Part shown: piece by piece, positions 5,494 through 8,976 of the stretch
Layout: each line of letters opens with the position of its first letter
How positions within the stretch are numbered: the first letter of the stretch is position 1
DNA from: Gammaproteobacteria bacterium
GTDB lineage: Bacteria > Pseudomonadota > Gammaproteobacteria > Eutrophobiales > Eutrophobiaceae
DNA length: 8,976 bases
Direction: 5' to 3'
Assembly (NCBI GenBank): GCA_003645215.1
Contig: QNEM01000067.1
Span: forward strand, 1 to 8,976
Notes under the pieces: generated by a model
Told to the model about the DNA's origin: nothing
What the model saw: the letters and a program-made list of their open reading frames with translations, nothing else
Database searches by the model: none
Position numbers and translations under genes: made by a program

Positions 5494-5967
5494 ATGTTAA
5501 ACGCGATTAAGAACTTTTTTGAAAAAAATATATCACCAGAAGGTAACGGTGATCTTGAACACGAATTGAAACTGGCGACAGCAGCCTTGTTAATCGAAAT
5601 GATGTACCAGGATGATCAGGTACATGATAAGGAAATCGATGCGGCAAAAAAGTCCTTAACAGAGAAATTTGAACTCACTGATGATGAATGTCATATTTTG
5701 TTCGAATTGGCCGAAGCAGAAGTTAAAGAAGCAGTTGATTATCATCAGTTCACTCGATTGATTGCTAGTGAATTTACCCAGGCACAGAAAATCAAGGTCG
5801 TGGAGTTGCTATGGTCTGTAGCTTATGCCGATTCACATCTGGATTCTATGGAAGAACACATGGTGCGAAAGATTGCCGACTTGATTTATGTGTCCCATAA
5901 AGATTTCTTGAAGACCAAGCATAAGGTACAGAGTGCCTTGTTGAATAGCGGTTTGTCAGATTATTAG
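5494..5967 (+). CDS. TerB-like (tellurite-resistance-family) protein
   Basis: This 157-residue cytoplasmic all-helical protein belongs, by its pattern, to the TerB/COG4103 group. Two related acidic helix motifs mark the family: YQDDQVHDKEIDAAKKSL (residues 38-55, D40, D45, E47) and YADSHLDSMEEHMVRKIADL (111-130, D113, E120, E121). The acidic residues probably bind a metal ion. Stand-alone TerB-like proteins are widespread and are not by themselves evidence of tellurite resistance; no terC, terD or terZ gene is near. The start is ATG 5494, with AGGA at 5484-5487, 6 bp upstream. The gene follows the TPR gene by 20 bp, and the secreted Rap1a/Tai-like gene comes 42 bp later. Its stop codon lies in the first unit of a short tandem repeat. 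Confidence 0.85.
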   Translation: MLNAIKNFFEKNISPEGNGDLEHELKLATAALLIEMMYQDDQVHDKEIDAAKKSLTEKFELTDDECHILFELAEAEVKEAVDYHQFTRLIASEFTQAQKIKVVELLWSVAYADSHLDSMEEHMVRKIADLIYVSHKDFLKTKHKVQSALLNSGLSDY

Positions 5968-5997
5968 CCAGCACATTAGCTTGGTCATTAGCCTGGT
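5962..5997. repeat. 12-bp imperfect tandem repeat at the end of the TerB-like gene
   Basis: Two near-identical 12-bp units, CATTAGCTTGGT (5974-5985) and CATTAGCCTGGT (5986-5997), are preceded by a degenerate third (5962-5973) containing the TAG stop of the TerB-like gene. It fills most of the 42-bp gap before the Rap1a/Tai-like gene. It is probably a slippage product. Pairing of the outer parts (TTAGCCAG with CTGGTAA, one bulge) could form a weak hairpin. Confidence 0.55.
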
Positions 5998-6009
5998 AAA
6001 ATAGACAGA

Positions 6010-6375
6010 ATGAAAATTAATATCAGAACTTCAAGAACGAGTAGTTTGTTTTTTGGTCTGGCACTGTTTTTTATAAACACATCTGTATTTGCAACACCGA
6101 ACGGCAATGATCTACTGGCTGCCTGTGAGCACGCCCTGGATAAAGGATTTTCTGGTACTGAAGGAATGATGTGTACCTGGTATGTAACGCCTTGTGATTG
6201 CTTTCATAGTGAGGATAGTGTGATACCACGAGTATGTTTACCTGTCCCACCGGATGTTCATGCACTGGCGAGAGAAGTCACAGATGGGTTGGCAACGGCA
6301 CCTGAATTACTCGATAAAACTGCTGATGTTGCGGCAGGAACGATTCTGATAAAAAATTATCCCTGTACGGAATAG
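6010..6375 (+). CDS. Secreted Rap1a/Tai-like protein
   Basis: This is a 121-residue protein with a Sec signal peptide: basic residues to about R9, a hydrophobic core at 12-22 and probable cleavage after SVFA (residue 28). The mature domain opens NGNDLLAACEHAL and ends with an FPC-like NYPCTE. CLPVPPDVHALAREV and the helical region before the end fit the Rap1a/Tai family, best known as periplasmic immunity proteins against type VI secretion amidase effectors. Six cysteines (39, 55, 62, 64, 76 and 119) suggest disulfides; C62 and C64 lie in a PCDCFH turn. Stand-alone relatives with no effector are common, and no type VI gene is visible. The start is ATG 6010, with only a weak upstream AGACAG. 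The lipoprotein amidohydrolase gene begins 20 bp later, suggesting shared transcription. The family is likely; an immunity role is not shown. Confidence 0.75.
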   Translation: MKINIRTSRTSSLFFGLALFFINTSVFATPNGNDLLAACEHALDKGFSGTEGMMCTWYVTPCDCFHSEDSVIPRVCLPVPPDVHALAREVTDGLATAPELLDKTADVAAGTILIKNYPCTE

Positions 6376-6395
6376 CAGAGAATGGAGTTATGTAA

Positions 6396-7463
6396 ATGAA
6401 GATATTCAGTACATTTATTTTTTTATTGTTGATAGGTTGTTCTCAGCCTGTACTGGATCCTGACCCGCTGGAACAAGCCCATATTATTGACTGGCACGTA
6501 CACGTGGCGGGTATGGGTTTCGGGGATTCGGGTAATTTCATCAATGAAGAAATGCGGGATAATTTTCGTTTTGATTTCTTTCTAAGCTGGATGGATGTGA
6601 CGGAAAAAGAACTTGAAAAAAATGGCGACCAAATTCTGGTTAAAAAGCTTAATAACAGGATAGTGCAATCAAAATATGTTGATCAGGCCGTGGTGCTGGC
6701 TCTTGATGGTGTAATTAATGAGAAAACAAACATACTGGATCGCAAGAAAACCCAGGTTTACGTATCTAATGAATTCGTTGTCAGTCAGACCGCCAAATAT
6801 CAAAGTTTGTTATTTGGTGCGAGCATTAACCCAAACAGGGAAGATAGTCTGGAGTTACTGGATGAGGTATATCAGCAAGGAGCAGTCCTGATTAAATGGA
6901 TCCCGAGTATCATGTATATCGACCCTTCTGATGAAAAATTTATTCCTTTCTATAAGCGCATGGCTGAGTTAAATCTACCATTGTTGACACATACCGGGAT
7001 GGAAAAGTCTTTTGCCAACGCCAAAGATCATTTTTCAGATCCGAGATTACTAGAGTTACCTCTGAGATGTGGCGTAACGGTAATCGCTGCACATATAGCA
7101 ACAACTGGCGAGTCTGATGGTCAGGATAACTTCGAAAGGATTCTACCTATGTTTGATGAGTTTCCGAACCTATACACGGATATATCCAGCCTGACACAGG
7201 TGAATAAGCTTGGTTACCTGGCGAAGGCCATAAAACATCCAGGACTCACTGAAAGAATGATTTATGGTTCAGATTGGCCTTTGTCGTCTTTTCCCCTGGT
7301 CTCACCTTTCTATCATATGAACCATATTGGTATTAAGAAGTCCTGGCGTGTAAGTCAATATAAGAACAAATGGGATCTTGATATAAAGTTGAAAGAGGCT
7401 TTCGGTGTGCCACACACTGTCTTTACCAGAAAGCTCGGGATACTTGATATGACTGATGAATGA
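6396..7463 (+). CDS. Lipoprotein amidohydrolase (amidohydrolase-2 family)
   Basis: This is a 355-residue metal-dependent hydrolase of the amidohydrolase-2 (ACMSD-like) TIM-barrel group, preceded by a lipoprotein signal. Residues 3-14 are hydrophobic and LIGC ends at Cys15. Expected metal ligands are present: HVH at 34-36 (in IIDWHVH), H199 in LTHTGME, and D293 in IYGSDWP. H233 in AAHIA matches the second conserved histidine, and K167 lies in the VLIKWIP strand. Family members hydrolyse or decarboxylate small cyclic compounds or lactones; the substrate is unknown. Most family members are cytoplasmic, so membrane-anchored export is unusual. The start is ATG 6396, with GGAG at 6384-6387, 8 bp upstream; an ATG at 6390 runs straight into TAA. 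It is the last gene of the probable TPR/TerB/Rap1a operon. Confidence 0.88.
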   Translation: MKIFSTFIFLLLIGCSQPVLDPDPLEQAHIIDWHVHVAGMGFGDSGNFINEEMRDNFRFDFFLSWMDVTEKELEKNGDQILVKKLNNRIVQSKYVDQAVVLALDGVINEKTNILDRKKTQVYVSNEFVVSQTAKYQSLLFGASINPNREDSLELLDEVYQQGAVLIKWIPSIMYIDPSDEKFIPFYKRMAELNLPLLTHTGMEKSFANAKDHFSDPRLLELPLRCGVTVIAAHIATTGESDGQDNFERILPMFDEFPNLYTDISSLTQVNKLGYLAKAIKHPGLTERMIYGSDWPLSSFPLVSPFYHMNHIGIKKSWRVSQYKNKWDLDIKLKEAFGVPHTVFTRKLGILDMTDE

Positions 7464-7490
7464 TCCGGGTATTTGTCTGTCGATATGGCC

Positions 7491-7700
7491 TTAAGTGATA
7501 TTACTCAGTTTTCGTCTTAATGCCTCTACCAGCTCACATTGCTGGTGTAGATCAGGAGACCATCGGGGTTCGTTAGGGTCATAAGCGTATTTCTGGAAAA
7601 GCTCCAGTCTGTGCAGGGCATCTCTGTGCAATATATTATGTAGCTGCTCTACAATCAATTGGGCTTCTGCAATCTGGTTACTGGTATCGTGATCGTTCAT
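7491..7700 (-). CDS. Small helical hypothetical protein
   Basis: This is a 69-residue soluble protein I do not recognise. It looks almost wholly helical: residues 7-40 form an amphipathic helix rich in L, H, E and Q (QLIVEQLHNILHRDALHRL), then a short break with YDPNEPRWSPD, then a second helix, QQCELVEALRRKL. It may form a coiled-coil hairpin or dimer. The start is ATG 7700, with AAGG a few bases upstream on the minus strand. Balanced composition and the lack of any competing frame on either strand support a real gene. It converges on the amidohydrolase gene, 27 bp away, and is divergent from the DUF3014 gene. Confidence 0.6.
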   Translation of the reverse strand: MNDHDTSNQIAEAQLIVEQLHNILHRDALHRLELFQKYAYDPNEPRWSPDLHQQCELVEALRRKLSNIT

Positions 7701-7757
7701 CTTTGCCTTTGTTTTCCTCTATAGTGACAGGTTTAACACTAATTTTTAATAAGTGAA

Positions 7758-7784
7758 CTAATTCTGGACAAGCGGTAGAATTAG
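7758..7784. promoter_or_regulatory. Perfect 8-bp inverted repeat in the divergent region
   Basis: CTAATTCT (7758-7765) and AGAATTAG (7777-7784) are exact reverse complements separated by 11 bp. The centres are about two helical turns apart, which suits a dimeric regulator, and the site lies between the divergent small-protein and DUF3014 genes. A second inverted pair, TTAACACT (7733-7740) with AGTGTTAA (7823-7830), brackets it. The regulator is unknown. Confidence 0.4.
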
Positions 7785-7875
7785 CCGGATGAAAGGTGCT
7801 GGAATTTTACGCTGAACCGAACAGTGTTAACTGGGTCACATTTTTATTGGCGAAGAAATCAGGGTAAAAACGGAC

Positions 7876-8745
7876 ATGAAAAAACCAATTCTTATTGTAA
7901 TAATTGTTATCGCATTGGCAATCGCGGCTACTTATTATCCATGGCAACAAACAGCAGAAACTGAATCTATTGTAGAAACTACAATAGATACTGGCACTGA
8001 CAGTTTTCTGGATCTTCCAGAAAGCAATGAGGAACCTGCTATCAAATACCCTGTGCCTGAAACACCTGCTGCATTTGTAGAGGAACCCGAATCAGAAACG
8101 TCATCAGAAAATACCTCAGTCGTCGTTGATATTGTAGAAGTAGAGGTACCTGCGCCTTTGCCCCTGTTAGATGAAAGTGACAATGCTATTGCAGCAGCAA
8201 TCAGGCAACTGACTGATATAGCAGGGTTATTTTCATTTGAATCTTTTATACGCCATTTCGTTGTCACGATTGATAATATGACTAATCAGAAATTGCCGCA
8301 GCGTTATGTTTTTACCCAAAAGGTGCCTGCTACTTTTACTGTAATAAAGCAGGATGTGGATACAGCATTATTAGATGAAAAAAACTTTAAGCGTTACGAA
8401 AGTTTTGTGAGTATGGCGGAGTACATAGATACCAGGAAACTGGTTGTTCAGTACATCAGATTCTATCCCTTGTTTCAGGAAGCCTATGAAGAACTTGGTT
8501 ATCCAGGCCGATATTTCAATGATCGTTTTATTCAGGTAATCGATCACCTGCTTAAAGCACCTGAAGTTAACGGTTCGATAAAACTGGTTCGGCCAAAGGT
8601 ATTCTGGCTATTTGCAAACCCGGAACTGGAGTCACTTTCTGCGGGACAAAAGATTCTCGTAAGGATTGGTCCGGAAAATGCGGGGCGTGTGAAGGTTAAA
8701 TTAAAGGAACTACGTCGCCTGTTAACGACATTTTCTCCTTATTGA
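7876..8745 (+). CDS. DUF3014 family membrane-anchored protein
   Basis: This 289-residue protein has one N-terminal membrane helix (residues 5-20), then a Pro/Glu-rich linker to about residue 95, then a DUF3014 domain (about 97-289). Family-like stretches are PLPLLDESDNAIAAAI, FIRHFVVTIDNMTNQKLPQR (quoted within 20 residues), YIRFYPLFQEAYEELGYPG, YFNDRFIQVIDHLL, and the end SAGQKILVRIGPENAGRVKV followed by KLKELRRLL. The short cytoplasmic N-terminus (MKKP) places the acidic linker and domain in the periplasm. DUF3014 has no established function known to me. The start is ATG 7876, because the signal anchor begins directly there; AGGGT at 7861-7865 is rather distant (10 bp). A lipoprotein gene follows on the same strand after 137 bp. 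Confidence 0.88.
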   Translation: MKKPILIVIIVIALAIAATYYPWQQTAETESIVETTIDTGTDSFLDLPESNEEPAIKYPVPETPAAFVEEPESETSSENTSVVVDIVEVEVPAPLPLLDESDNAIAAAIRQLTDIAGLFSFESFIRHFVVTIDNMTNQKLPQRYVFTQKVPATFTVIKQDVDTALLDEKNFKRYESFVSMAEYIDTRKLVVQYIRFYPLFQEAYEELGYPGRYFNDRFIQVIDHLLKAPEVNGSIKLVRPKVFWLFANPELESLSAGQKILVRIGPENAGRVKVKLKELRRLLTTFSPY

Positions 8746-8746
8746 A

Positions 8747-8820
8747 AAAACAGACATTTTGATTCAATTCTTGGTTTTTCGCTGTTTTGCGTATTATTTT
8801 CATCCTTTTAAAAAGATGAT
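8747..8820 (+). terminator. Possible terminator region after the DUF3014 gene
   Basis: Two weak structures follow the stop codon. AAAACAG (8747-8753) pairs with CTGTTTT (8782-8788) around a long loop, and CATCCTTTTAAAAAGATG (8801-8818) is a near-perfect palindrome with one mismatch, followed by a T-rich run. Neither has a GC-rich stem, so termination is plausible but unproven. Confidence 0.3.
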
Positions 8821-8882
8821 TTATCTTATTAAATAATGGCTTAGTGCCTTAACTTTATCTATTTTTGATGTAAGCTTAGTCC

Positions 8883-8976
8883 ATGCGTTCTTTAAGCATA
8901 ATCATTTTCATGTTGATGCCATTATTATTGACTGCCTGCCCTGCAGCAATTATCGGTGCCGTCGGATCTGCAATAA
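8883..8976 (+). CDS. Lipoprotein N-terminus, possibly a BON-domain YraP/DolP relative (cut by the window edge)
   Basis: Only the first 31 residues are in the window. MRSLSIIIFMLMPLLLTACP is a lipoprotein signal peptide with the lipobox LTAC ending at Cys19. It is followed by PAAIIGAVGSAI, a small hydrophobic Ala/Gly-rich stretch. Outer-membrane BON-domain proteins of the YraP/DolP group often show such an alanine- and glycine-rich segment straight after the lipidated cysteine, so that is my best guess. The BON domains themselves would lie beyond the window. The start is ATG 8883; no strong ribosome binding site is seen. An upstream pair, TTAACT and TAAGCT, might serve as a weak promoter. The lipoprotein call is fairly secure; the family is tentative. 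Confidence 0.6.
   Translation, partial: MRSLSIIIFMLMPLLLTACPAAIIGAVGSAI

Noticed and set aside
5494..5967. Tellurite-resistance operon suggested by the TerB-like gene
   Set aside because: No other ter gene is present, and stand-alone TerB-like proteins are common with other or unknown roles.
6010..6375. Type VI secretion effector-immunity locus
   Set aside because: No type VI structural gene or Tae-type amidase is visible; the neighbour is an amidohydrolase of a different fold.
7935..8267. 110-residue minus-strand frame within the DUF3014 gene
   Set aside because: It is Ser/Thr-rich low-complexity sequence antisense to the Glu-rich linker of the real protein and has no start signal.

Overview
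The window reads as a piece of a moderately AT-rich proteobacterial chromosome, most likely from a gammaproteobacterium. This is inferred from the mix of families: DbpA and RhlE DEAD-box helicases, a CspA-type cold-shock protein, a DUF3014 protein, a Rap1a/Tai-like secreted protein and a YraP/DolP-like lipoprotein start. Gene density is high and I see no phage, insertion sequence, CRISPR array, rRNA or tRNA. Both ends cut genes: dbpA at the left (minus strand) and a lipoprotein gene at the right (plus strand).

Left third (1-3577), RNA remodelling. The order is dbpA N-terminus (minus), a small lipoprotein with an allene-oxide-cyclase/dirigent-like barrel (minus), then csp and a single-RRM RNA-binding protein (both plus), which converge on rhlE (minus). 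Four of the five genes encode proteins that bind or unwind RNA, a set typical of cold adaptation and ribosome or RNA maintenance. The regulatory DNA here is the richest in the window. It holds three 13-bp tandem repeats in the dbpA leader, a palindrome and promoter between the lipoprotein and csp, a possible hairpin over the csp ribosome binding site, a strong terminator after csp, a GGGGTCA-type palindrome between the convergent RRM and rhlE genes, and a gene-poor stretch of about 450 bp that may be a long rhlE leader.

Middle (3560-4933). An EamA/DMT-family transporter (plus) converges on a four-helix CopD-like membrane protein (minus). A perfect 10-bp inverted repeat straddles the probable transporter start codon.

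Right half (5078-8976). A probable four-gene plus-strand operon encodes a TPR protein, a TerB-like protein, a secreted Rap1a/Tai-like protein and a lipoprotein of the amidohydrolase-2 family, with gaps of about 20, 42 and 20 bp. A small helical protein gene on the minus strand follows. Then come a DUF3014 membrane-anchored protein (plus) and the start of a lipoprotein resembling BON-domain YraP/DolP proteins.

I did not find a clearly new multi-gene system. The best leads are the clustering of RNA-binding genes with structured leaders, the bacterial AOC/dirigent-like lipoprotein, and the Rap1a/Tai-like protein next to a metal-dependent amidohydrolase. All functions are read from sequence motifs and family memory; no database search was run.
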